A stretch of 64,000 bases of DNA. It comes from a virus. The stretch covers positions 1 through 64,000 of IMG/VR virus record IMGVR_UViG_3300027770_002599; one strand, written 5' to 3'. The notes below the pieces were generated by a model. The model made no database searches, had not been told where the DNA came from, and was given only the letters and a program-made list of their open reading frames with translations. Made by a program: the position numbers and the translations under genes. Position 1 is the first letter of the stretch, and the number at the start of each line of letters is the position of its first letter. Of the stretch, positions 26,498-33,561 are shown piece by piece.

Positions 26498-27513
26498 CTA
26501 AATCCTCCATTCACAACACCAAGTACATAATAGTTTGCAGTTGTACTTGCACTTCCTATGGTATTGATGCCAGTAAAGTTATAGATATCCATTCCACTTG
26601 TGGTAGTCACACCAGAAGTAGCAGCACTCAAAGAACCACCAGCCCAACGAATAGTTACACTATAACCATTTAATGTAACAGCAGTACAACTTCTTGCGGT
26701 TCCAGTTTGAATTACCATTACTCCAAATGAGATTGAATGATTATCAAAATCAGAACTTGTTGGAATATTTGTGACTGCTAAAGTAATATTACCAGATGGG
26801 TTAGTGCATAATCCAATATTTGATGATGATCCATTATATACAAGACTTGCAGTATTTCCATCTATTCTTGTAAGTTTTTCTGCAACACTTATAAATCTTG
26901 TTTCTGTTGTTGCCCAAGCAACATTAGTTTCAAGTGCTTTCTTGGTATTATTATAAGTTAGTGTCTTATTAGTTGTTCCATAAATCGTGATACCTGAACC
27001 ATCAGCAAGAGTATCAGATGGTGATGTGGTTGAACCAATACCTATATTCTTATCTGCGACTTCCAATGAAGTTGTATTGATAATGGTTTGAGTACCATTC
27101 ACTGTTAAGTTTGTAAATGTTGCAGCAGAACCAGTTACATTTCCTACAGTAATATCCGGACTTCCTGTTAGACCATAAGCAGTTCCTGCTGCTGTTGCGG
27201 TTGATGCGGTTCCCGTTAAACTGCCAGTAACAGTTCCTACAGTTATATTAGGACTTCCCGTTAATCCATAAGCAGTTCCTGCTGCTGTTGCTGTGGATGC
27301 AATTCCAATTAAATTATATGCAGTAGTTGCAAAAGATACTGATGAAATACCAGTTAGATTTGCACCAGAACCATAATAAGAAGTTGCACTTACAACACCA
27401 ACAACATTCAACTTAGATGTTGGGATTGTACTTCCAATGCCTACGTTATTATTGGAATCTACTGTAAGTGCATTTGTATTTGATAATCGTGACAGTTCGC
27501 GGGCGCGTGTCAT
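26494..27513 (-). CDS. Tail-fibre shaft, couplet partner of 25589-26497
   Basis: A 339-residue fibre with GIGSTIPTSKLNVVGVVSAT, then two tandem TAYGLTGSPNITVG cassettes, the NGTQTIINTTSLEVADKNIG cassette and a C-terminal domain (about residues 203-339) homologous to that of 22560-23510. The C-terminal domain differs at many positions (ETRFISVAEKLTRID versus ETRAVTGAEKVYRTS) while the cassettes before it are nearly identical, so the distal part varies more than the shaft. It has its own late promoter (27534-27541) and is coupled to the downstream glycine-rich gene by a 4-base overlap. Confidence 0.75.
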   Translation of the reverse strand: MTRARELSRLSNTNALTVDSNNNVGIGSTIPTSKLNVVGVVSATSYYGSGANLTGISSVSFATTAYNLIGIASTATAAGTAYGLTGSPNITVGTVTGSLTGTASTATAAGTAYGLTGSPDITVGNVTGSAATFTNLTVNGTQTIINTTSLEVADKNIGIGSTTSPSDTLADGSGITIYGTTNKTLTYNNTKKALETNVAWATTETRFISVAEKLTRIDGNTASLVYNGSSSNIGLCTNPSGNITLAVTNIPTSSDFDNHSISFGVMVIQTGTARSCTAVTLNGYSVTIRWAGGSLSAATSGVTTTSGMDIYNFTGINTIGSASTTANYYVLGVVNGGFR

Positions 27514-27532
27514 TATACGTTTTCTATTTTAG

Positions 27533-27703
27533 TTATTTATCAGATACAACAATACCACCGAACTCATAGAGTTCGGCAGTAGCATCTTTTTTTAGGTTAT
27601 AAATTTTACGGTTTTCATATTCAGTTGTCCATTGGTGATTTCCTTCATAAAAAATCACCTCGGTACGATCTTGTATCTGATGTTCTTTCTGAATGTGATA
27701 CAT
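27533..27703 (-). CDS. Small conserved-looking phage protein (56 residues)
   Basis: An ATG at 27703 opens 56 codons ending in TAA (27533-27535). The product begins MYHIQKEHQIQDRTEVIFY and contains WTTEYENRKIYNLKKDATAE and a hydrophobic C-terminal patch (FGGIVVSDK). It is charged and aromatic, unlike the fibres, and reads like the many small accessory proteins of cyanophages. It follows the two oxygenase genes with a 16-base gap that contains a late promoter motif, so it may be expressed both from the oxygenase sigma-70 promoter and late. Function unknown. Confidence 0.65.
   Translation of the reverse strand: MYHIQKEHQIQDRTEVIFYEGNHQWTTEYENRKIYNLKKDATAELYEFGGIVVSDK
27534..27541 (-). promoter_or_regulatory. 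T4-type late promoter (GATAAATA) overlapping a stop codon
   Basis: GATAAATAA on the minus strand, 21 bases upstream of the ATG at 27513. The last TAA is also the stop codon of the 56-residue gene. Confidence 0.7.
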
Positions 27704-27716
27704 AACTTTTTTTAAT

Positions 27717-27724
27717 TATTTATC
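27717..27724 (-). promoter_or_regulatory. T4-type late promoter (GATAAATA) overlapping a stop codon
   Basis: GATAAATAA on the minus strand, 14 bases upstream of the ATG at 27703. Its central TAA (27720-27722) is the stop of the upstream oxygenase gene. Confidence 0.6.
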
Positions 27725-28430
27725 GTGCGGCATCAAATGCACAGTGAGCACGTTCTCCATCGGCAAGAACATAATGAAAGAAGATTTGATGATAATAATC
27801 TTGTACTGGTTTTCTAAAAAGTCTCTTCTTGACTCCACCGGGCATCGGTTCTCTCCAGTGTGGACGTTCACATCCCTTATAAAGCAATCCATCACCGGGT
27901 TCTAGATACAAAGAACGTTCTTCACCGGTAGATGTAATCACTTCCTTCTTCTTATCCAAATAAGTATCAGGAGTTTTGATGATAAATGGCCACCACTCTT
28001 TTAAAGATGTACTGATATGAACACTCACCGAAATCTCACAGGCATCTCTGTCTGCGTGTTTCTTGAGTTCTTGTCCTGAAAAATAAAACCTATCATAATA
28101 ATAAGTATTATAAAGTTTCCGTCCAATTACCTCTTCCAGTTTGAGACGAATACCGGTATGTATCTTCTTATACTGTGGATGAGAATATCGTGCCAGAGAA
28201 CCATTCACTTGTGCTTCTTCTGGATTGTGATGAAATCTATCCACAGAACCAAAATAATTGATTTGCCCCCTTTCTTCTGGAACCGGATGATAAAGTTCCT
28301 TGGAATCCCATAGATTCTTGAGAACAAGATATCCGTTCTTTTCAAAACTCTCATTACGTGTCCATGCAGTTCCCGTATTTCTACGTTCCTGCATCATCAA
28401 TTCTAGTTCGTTATATTCACATTGTGCCAT
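27720..28430 (-). CDS. Putative 2OG-Fe(II) oxygenase
   Basis: I start this gene at the ATG at 28430 (236 residues). A good ribosome site (GAGGTG) lies just upstream, and a longer frame from 28481 would overlap the previous gene by 50 bases. Residues 121-140 read ELKKHADRDACEISVSVHIS, giving the HxD metal motif (H125, D127). LYLEPGDGLLYKGCERPHWRE (about 174-194) gives the third ligand H191, and YYHQIFFHYVLADG follows. This is the double-stranded beta-helix plan of non-haem iron dioxygenases, common in cyanophages. The substrate is unknown. It follows a second oxygenase gene with a 1-base gap, and both lie behind the sigma-70 promoter at 29076-29104. Confidence 0.85.
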   Translation of the reverse strand: MAQCEYNELELMMQERRNTGTAWTRNESFEKNGYLVLKNLWDSKELYHPVPEERGQINYFGSVDRFHHNPEEAQVNGSLARYSHPQYKKIHTGIRLKLEEVIGRKLYNTYYYDRFYFSGQELKKHADRDACEISVSVHISTSLKEWWPFIIKTPDTYLDKKKEVITSTGEERSLYLEPGDGLLYKGCERPHWREPMPGGVKKRLFRKPVQDYYHQIFFHYVLADGERAHCAFDAAR

Positions 28431-28431
28431 A

Positions 28432-29052
28432 TCAGACCCACCTCTTACCAACCGTCCACCCGACAATGCTCTTACGAACACCCTTTGTGACTTTCAGAAC
28501 ACGATGTTGAGTACGTGAATCAAAGAGTACAATCGTTCCACGCTTTCTTGGAGCAAAATAACTATTGCCACCTTCATCAATGAACTGAACGTTGCCACCT
28601 TCATAATCATCAGGACCAGAGAGTTGTAGAGAGAAGGAAAGTTTCCTTACAAGTTCAATATTCTCATTCACAAAATCATTTGCAAGTCCTTCTGCACGAT
28701 TACCAACAGATTGAGGTTTATATTGAGTTGCAAGTCCTGCATCATTGTGCCAACCATAAAACTCACCTTCACCATAACGGGTATATTGAAGACTTTCACC
28801 ATCAATATTCCTCAAATCATACAAGAAGTTCTCACGATTTGCACGTTGAACATAGTGCCACAGAAAACCAGCAACCCAGTGAGTTGTAGGAATCCAAGTG
28901 TTTTGTGAGTTTCTCTTTTCCTTATTCAGGGCATCTCCATGAAGTCTAGAGTCTGCCATCTGTGAGTCAAAATTTTCTGTTAAATCTTTTTCAATAATAT
29001 TTACAATATCTTCTGGAAGATTTGTATAATACCAAACTGACTGTAGAGCCAT
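28432..29052 (-). CDS. Putative prolyl-4-hydroxylase-like 2OG-Fe(II) oxygenase
   Basis: The 206-residue protein contains GWHNDAG (H102, D104), LSFSLQLSGPDDYEGGNVQF (139-158) and GTIVLFDSRTQHRVLKVTKG ending at G191, then R193 and WTVGKRW. These are the iron ligands H102/D104/H183 and the 2-oxoglutarate arginine (R193) of the prolyl-4-hydroxylase / PiuC-type superfamily, at the usual length of about 200 residues. It hydroxylates a substrate using O2 and 2-oxoglutarate. It is the first gene behind a near-consensus sigma-70 promoter with the second oxygenase after it, so these two may be made earlier than the surrounding fibres. The substrate is unknown. Confidence 0.88.
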   Translation of the reverse strand: MALQSVWYYTNLPEDIVNIIEKDLTENFDSQMADSRLHGDALNKEKRNSQNTWIPTTHWVAGFLWHYVQRANRENFLYDLRNIDGESLQYTRYGEGEFYGWHNDAGLATQYKPQSVGNRAEGLANDFVNENIELVRKLSFSLQLSGPDDYEGGNVQFIDEGGNSYFAPRKRGTIVLFDSRTQHRVLKVTKGVRKSIVGWTVGKRWV

Positions 29053-29075
29053 ATGATTATAATGTAGTCAAAGGT

Positions 29076-29104
29076 ATTTTATCAGATGTTGAGGAGAATG
29101 TCAA
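29076..29104 (-). promoter_or_regulatory. Sigma-70-type promoter for the oxygenase pair
   Basis: The minus strand reads TTGACA (29104-29099), a 17-base spacer and TAAAAT (29081-29076), 24 bases before the ATG at 29052. It is a 6/6 and 5/6 match, unlike the late promoters of the neighbouring fibre genes. Confidence 0.75.
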
Positions 29105-29118
29105 ATAAATTTTTTTAC

Positions 29119-30063
29119 TTATGTCAGATACCTAATTACAATAACTCCATCTTGCCCCATACCAGCACCTCCTCCTCCACAACTGGCACCACCACCACCA
29201 GATCCAGCAGTACTAGGTATTGTTGGATAAGTTGCAGGAGGAGCATCTACTGGTCTCGATGTTCCACTTCCTCCTCCAGATGTATTTAAATTTGTTCCTA
29301 TAGGGTTAGTAAAACTTGATCCACCATTATTTCTAGTTCCACCTCCAGATGGGATACTTGTCATAACACCTGGTCCATTATATCCCCCTCCACCACCGCC
29401 AAATCCACCATTATCTCCCGTTTGTCCTGGACCATTTTGTCCAGATGTTGAACCAGGTACATAGGAACCAGAACCACCTCTCGAACTACCACCTCCTGGA
29501 GATCCACCAGGAGCACCTCCACCTCCACCACCACCGCCGCCACCAGCTACAATATAAAAAATAGACCCTGGACCAGGAGGTTGCGACACTCCAGTAAAAC
29601 CACCGCCTGCGCCACCACCTCCAGAACTCCCATCAGGACCAGCAGCACCAGGATCTCCTCCGCCGTTATTTCTAAACCCAGATCCACTATTATTTGGCCC
29701 GCTCCCGCCGTGGTTTGGACCTGCTTCTCCCCTACCACCAACATATACTGTATAATTTCCAGGAGAGAAAGTAAAAGTTCCTTTTGATATTCCTCCAGAA
29801 GATCCTGATATTCCATCATCTGATGGGAAAAAATCTCCACCACAATCTCCACCACCTCCACCTCCGCCACCACCTATCGCAACAATTTCAACATTATTTT
29901 GTCCTGCGGATACAGTAAAAGTTTCTGAACCTGGTGTTGTAAAAGTATGAATTGTATACGAACCAGAAAAAGTTTTTGTGCCACCAGTCGCAGAAAAAGG
30001 AATAGGACCCTCACCAGCACTCCTACCAAACCCAAACTTCAACCCAGTAAAAAGAGGTGCCAT
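29119..30063 (-). CDS. Glycine-rich adhesin-type tip protein, second of a tandem pair
   Basis: The 314-residue protein opens MAPLFTGLKFGFGRSAGEG, almost identical to the start of the preceding gene (MALLFTGLKFGFGRSAGEG), then diverges. Residues 35-60 are a beta stretch (SYTIHTFTTPGSETFTVSAG), and residues 65-300 are glycine-rich with GPGQTGDNGGFGGGGGGYNG-type text. The end GMGQDGVIVIRYLT matches the closing strand of other glycine-rich domains here. The shared N-terminus with different bodies suggests a common coupling peptide and exchangeable tips. It is followed by 66 bases with the oxygenase promoter. Confidence 0.7.
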   Translation of the reverse strand: MAPLFTGLKFGFGRSAGEGPIPFSATGGTKTFSGSYTIHTFTTPGSETFTVSAGQNNVEIVAIGGGGGGGGGDCGGDFFPSDDGISGSSGGISKGTFTFSPGNYTVYVGGRGEAGPNHGGSGPNNSGSGFRNNGGGDPGAAGPDGSSGGGGAGGGFTGVSQPPGPGSIFYIVAGGGGGGGGGGAPGGSPGGGSSRGGSGSYVPGSTSGQNGPGQTGDNGGFGGGGGGYNGPGVMTSIPSGGGTRNNGGSSFTNPIGTNLNTSGGGSGTSRPVDAPPATYPTIPSTAGSGGGGASCGGGGAGMGQDGVIVIRYLT

Positions 30064-30067
30064 AATA

Positions 30068-30928
30068 TCAAACTCTTACTATTATTGCAACAAAAACTCT
30101 TTGAGGAGATCCTGTACCACCACCACCGCCATCACGAGCACCAATCGGAGCAGGCCAGTCGTTCCATCCGGTTCCACCTCCACCTCCACCGCCGCCACCA
30201 CCAGCACCTACACCAGATCCACCTACACCTCCAGAACCACCATTTGCATAAGAACCAGGATCTTTATAAAGATCCCCACCAATATTACCTGGATTGGCAT
30301 TGACTGATGCAGGTGGAAGTGGTGTTGTTATGTCACTTGGATATGGGGATGAATTTAATGAAATTACTAATCCACCGGCACCACCACCACCAACGCCACC
30401 AGCATATCCGTTTGATGCACCTCTTGATGATTGAGTCGGTCCTCCAGCTCCAGCACCAAAACTGTATACAGAAGTAAATGAATTTAGTGCAGTTATTGCA
30501 TCACTAGTATTGGAATATGGAGTGCCATTAGAATTACTCATCGCCAAAGATCTACCATCTCCAGTGGTCCCTGAAGTCTGAAATTGAACAGCAGAAGAAT
30601 AAAAAGGATCAGAATAATTTGCCTTTACATTTAAAGTTCCGCCAGTTGCCAAACTATTAAAAGGAACATTAATATATGCAGCAACATTAGATTGACCACC
30701 GGCACCACCAGAGGTAGCACCAGAGGCAGGAGCGGCAGCATTACCTCCAGGAGATCCATTAGAACCGGTTCCGGCAACAATAACAACTTTTGCGCTATTT
30801 GCCTCTGATTGAGTTAATGTGACACTTAAATCACTTGAACTAAAATAATATTGTTGTGATGGTGTAGCAGCACCCTCACCAGCACTCCTACCAAACCCAA
30901 ACTTCAACCCAGTAAAAAGAAGTGCCAT
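30068..30928 (-). CDS. Glycine-rich adhesin-type tip protein, first of a tandem pair
   Basis: A 286-residue protein with the N-terminal signature LFTGLKFGFGRSAGEG. A Ser/Thr-rich beta domain follows (YYFSSSDLSVTLTQSEANSA, residues 28-47), then glycine-rich stretches (GSPGGNAAAPASGATSGGAG; GGSGGVGGSGVGAGGGGG). The end is RVFVAIIVRV. It starts 4 bases after the shaft 30933-32189 ends and 4 bases before the next glycine-rich gene begins. The shaft therefore has two alternative or additive tips, unlike the other couplets here. Confidence 0.7.
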   Translation of the reverse strand: MALLFTGLKFGFGRSAGEGAATPSQQYYFSSSDLSVTLTQSEANSAKVVIVAGTGSNGSPGGNAAAPASGATSGGAGGQSNVAAYINVPFNSLATGGTLNVKANYSDPFYSSAVQFQTSGTTGDGRSLAMSNSNGTPYSNTSDAITALNSFTSVYSFGAGAGGPTQSSRGASNGYAGGVGGGGAGGLVISLNSSPYPSDITTPLPPASVNANPGNIGGDLYKDPGSYANGGSGGVGGSGVGAGGGGGGGGGGTGWNDWPAPIGARDGGGGGTGSPQRVFVAIIVRV

Positions 30929-30932
30929 AATA

Positions 30933-32189
30933 TCAAACTCCTACAGTACCTTGACGGAACCCACCATTCTTGGTGACATAAACCTGATAACTACTTGCAA
31001 CAGTATTTGTACCACCAGTATAATGTACGAAGAATGATACAAAATCTATATCACTTGCAGTCGTAGAAAGTGTCACAGTGGTTGCACTACCTACCAGTGC
31101 TCTGGTTGAGATACCAGCAACTGTTGCACCATCCTCAAATCCAATCACAAAACAGTTAGTACCAATACCAGTTGCTGCTGTTGTGTTTGCAGTTCCTGTT
31201 GCGTTCTGTGTAAAGATAACAGTAATCGTTGTACCATTAGAAACACCAGTATCAGCAGGCATATTCTTAAAGGATACAATACCTACACTACCATTTGATA
31301 AACTATGAGTATAAGTCGTTGCATTTCTTACATCTAACTCAAGAACAACTCTACCACCACCTAAGTCATAAGTAGATCCGGTAGATACTGTTTCTATAAC
31401 ACCCTTAAACTTACTTGGTTGGTTATACTCAAAGCATCCAGTATCTCTTTCCCAGGTGATTGTTTTATTTGTAGTGCCATAAATCGTGATTCCTGCACCA
31501 TCAGCAGTTACATCAGATGGTGATGTGGTTGAACCAATACCTATATTCTTATCTGCTACTTCCAGACTTGTGGTATTGATAATGGTTTGAGTACCGTTAA
31601 CCGTAAGATTAGTAAAGGTTGCAGCAGAACCAGTTACATTTCCTACAGTAATATTTGGTGTGCCAGAAAGTCCATAAGCAGTTCCTGCTGCTGTTGCAGT
31701 GGATGCAGTTCCCGTTAAACTACCAGTAACAGTTCCTACAGTTATATTAGGACTTCCCGTTAATCCATAAGCAGTTCCTGCTGCTGTTGCTGTGGATGCA
31801 ATTCCAATTAAATTATATGCAGTAGTTGCAAAAGATACAGAAGAACCAGCAGATAATGTAGTGGTTCCATTGACCGTAAGATTTCCAGAAATAGTGAAAT
31901 TTCCAACAGCACTGGGAGCAGCAAGATTATATGCCTTATATGCAACTAATTCAAGAATATCTCCGCTTTGTGCTGCTGATGATAATCCTACTGTTGAAGT
32001 ATCGGTTGCACTGAAATCTTGCCCTTCAATTTGACGAGCACCATTCAGGTAAACGTCAAGATATCCAATCTGATATCCTGCGGCAAAAGTAAAGTTAGTT
32101 TGTACTCCTGTTGGAGAAAATACTTGTTTTGCAACAACAATTGGAGATGTATCAGGACTATATCCAATATAACCATACTTTAATGACAT
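30933..32189 (-). CDS. Tail-fibre shaft, couplet partner of 30068-30928
   Basis: The 418-residue fibre begins with a small domain (IGYLDVYLNGARQIEGQDFS, about residues 37-56) that resembles the start of 23924-24925. It carries the SFATTAYNLIGIASTATAAG cassette, the TAYGLTGSPNITVG units and the NGTQTIINTTSLEVADKNIG cassette. The C-terminal 150 residues (VVLELDVRNATTYTHSLSNG ... YQVYVTKNGGFRQGTVGV) are a different end domain from the other two cassette-sharing fibres. So the shaft is shared and the end is swapped. The start overlaps the stop of 32189-32719 by 1 base. Confidence 0.75.
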   Translation of the reverse strand: MSLKYGYIGYSPDTSPIVVAKQVFSPTGVQTNFTFAAGYQIGYLDVYLNGARQIEGQDFSATDTSTVGLSSAAQSGDILELVAYKAYNLAAPSAVGNFTISGNLTVNGTTTLSAGSSVSFATTAYNLIGIASTATAAGTAYGLTGSPNITVGTVTGSLTGTASTATAAGTAYGLSGTPNITVGNVTGSAATFTNLTVNGTQTIINTTSLEVADKNIGIGSTTSPSDVTADGAGITIYGTTNKTITWERDTGCFEYNQPSKFKGVIETVSTGSTYDLGGGRVVLELDVRNATTYTHSLSNGSVGIVSFKNMPADTGVSNGTTITVIFTQNATGTANTTAATGIGTNCFVIGFEDGATVAGISTRALVGSATTVTLSTTASDIDFVSFFVHYTGGTNTVASSYQVYVTKNGGFRQGTVGV

Positions 32190-32719
32190 TAGGCAACTCC
32201 TTGCAAAATGGCCAAGGTAACATCAAGAGAGTTTACAACACTTGAACCAACGCGAATTTCATCGCTTGCATTCAAAAGTGTCTTACCAGCATCACTAATT
32301 ATAACTGAACTTCCTGCAGGAACAGGAACTTTATAGAGTAAATTATAACTTGTAGAACCACTTGATACCTGAACCGTTGCAGAGACTTGGTTCGTGGTAT
32401 TGTTTGCTAATGTTCCACCAATCAAAATACTCTTCAATCCAGTTGATGCATATATCGTTGTAAGTCCAACAAAATTAACCGATTGGGATGAAGTTGCCGA
32501 AGTGTTTGTGGATGTGCTATCCACAGTAACTTGTCCTGCACCAATTGCAGAAACCTTTGAACCACCAATGAAGTTTCCGTTATCCACAAGATAACCAACC
32601 AAAACTCCTGCGGTTGAAATTCCAGTAATAATTGTGGAGGTAATTCCAATAGAACCAGAAGAACTAGTTGTTACCACTCCGACTGCTTTCTTAAGTGCGT
32701 TTGTAAATACTTCTGCCAT
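32189..32719 (-). CDS. Small virion protein, possible fibre adaptor
   Basis: This 176-residue beta-rich protein contains VGYLVDNGNFIGGSKVSAIG (about residues 41-60), a SVNFVGLTTIYASTGLKSIL segment and a C-terminal VPVPAGSSVIISD ... DVTLAILQGVA domain. The last 85 residues have the same plan as the 115-residue protein 13604-13951, which is also placed before a large fibre. No catalytic motif. It overlaps the shaft gene 30933-32189 by 1 base. Its role as a fibre base or collar protein is inference from position. Confidence 0.6.
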   Translation of the reverse strand: MAEVFTNALKKAVGVVTTSSSGSIGITSTIITGISTAGVLVGYLVDNGNFIGGSKVSAIGAGQVTVDSTSTNTSATSSQSVNFVGLTTIYASTGLKSILIGGTLANNTTNQVSATVQVSSGSTSYNLLYKVPVPAGSSVIISDAGKTLLNASDEIRVGSSVVNSLDVTLAILQGVA

Positions 32720-32739
32720 TTTTCTTTACGTGTTAGTGT

Positions 32740-32747
32740 TATTTATT
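32740..32747 (-). promoter_or_regulatory. Putative late promoter (AATAAATA)
   Basis: AATAAATAAC on the minus strand, 21 bases upstream of the ATG at 32719, one base from the preceding stop. Confidence 0.55.
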
Positions 32748-32748
32748 A

Positions 32749-33522
32749 TTAACCGCCTAAAGCGATTGCAAGACCAAGTGATACTCCAGGAGCAGGTAAA
32801 TACACATTTGATGTATTACCTGATTGTGATGCAGTTAATCCCGTTCCAACAAAATTCACAGTTGTAATGGCAGTCCCAACTGAGACTCCACCAGATTGAA
32901 TACCAATTGAACCACCAGAACTTGCAGAAACTCCTGATAATTTAGAACCATCACCATAATAAGTAACAGAACTACCAACAATACTAGAAGTTACAATACC
33001 AGAAGAAATTTGAAGTGTTCCAAGAGTAGAAACACCAGTTACATTTAAATTTTGAGTTGTGGTAATACCTGTTGCATTTAAATTAAGAGTTGTTGCTTGA
33101 CTATTAGCAGTAATATTTCTGACTGTTACTTCATCAAGTGTTATATCATCTTCAACAACCAAATCACCAGTAACTCTTACATCACCCTTTACATAAAGTG
33201 CTGTTGCTCCTGTAGAAACCGGAGAACGAACATCTAATAAGTATGCAGGTGCTGCGGTTCCAATACCAACAGAACCACCAACACCAGTAAGAGTTGTTCC
33301 GTTAGTTCCTACACTTAACTTTGTTACAAAGGTTCCTACACCAACAGTATATAAATTATTTCTTATATAAGCATCAGTAACGCCAATTCCACCGGCAACA
33401 TCAAGTAGATATCCTGGTTGCGAAGTACCAATACCCACCTTGCCAGTTGTTGCATTGGCAAGAATAAGCTTCTGATTTACTTCTAATCCGTTTTTGACTA
33501 CAAAATTCTTATTGACAGACAT
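32749..33522 (-). CDS. Short tail-fibre shaft protein
   Basis: A 257-residue protein with two GIGTxxPxYLLDV blocks, a VKGDVRVTGDLVVEDDITLD segment and a NLNVTGVSTLGTLQISSGIV block of the same language as the giant fibre. The closing text is VNFVGTGLTASQSGNTSN and a short hydrophobic tail (GLAIALGG). No end domain or glycine-rich part follows in this gene. It is bracketed by two late motifs, so it is a separate late unit. A shaft or connector role fits; there is no evidence for receptor binding. Confidence 0.7.
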   Translation of the reverse strand: MSVNKNFVVKNGLEVNQKLILANATTGKVGIGTSQPGYLLDVAGGIGVTDAYIRNNLYTVGVGTFVTKLSVGTNGTTLTGVGGSVGIGTAAPAYLLDVRSPVSTGATALYVKGDVRVTGDLVVEDDITLDEVTVRNITANSQATTLNLNATGITTTQNLNVTGVSTLGTLQISSGIVTSSIVGSSVTYYGDGSKLSGVSASSGGSIGIQSGGVSVGTAITTVNFVGTGLTASQSGNTSNVYLPAPGVSLGLAIALGG

Positions 33523-33553
33523 AGGTGGAGAGCGCCAACCTGTGAGTTATTAT

Positions 33554-33561
33554 TATTTATA
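33554..33561 (-). promoter_or_regulatory. T4-type late promoter (TATAAATA) overlapping a stop codon
   Basis: Perfect TATAAATA on the minus strand. Its central TAA (33557-33559) is the stop of the 715-residue gene. The next ATG is at 33522, 31 bases downstream. Confidence 0.75.

Noticed and set aside
27558-27576. 7-bp perfect inverted repeat (CCGAACT/AGTTCGG) as terminator
   Set aside because: It lies in the coding region of the 56-residue gene and has no T run on either side.
28431-28481. Upstream start of the oxygenase (17 extra residues)
   Set aside because: It would overlap the previous gene by 50 bases and lacks a ribosome site, while the ATG at 28430 has GAGGTG in good position and a normal family length.
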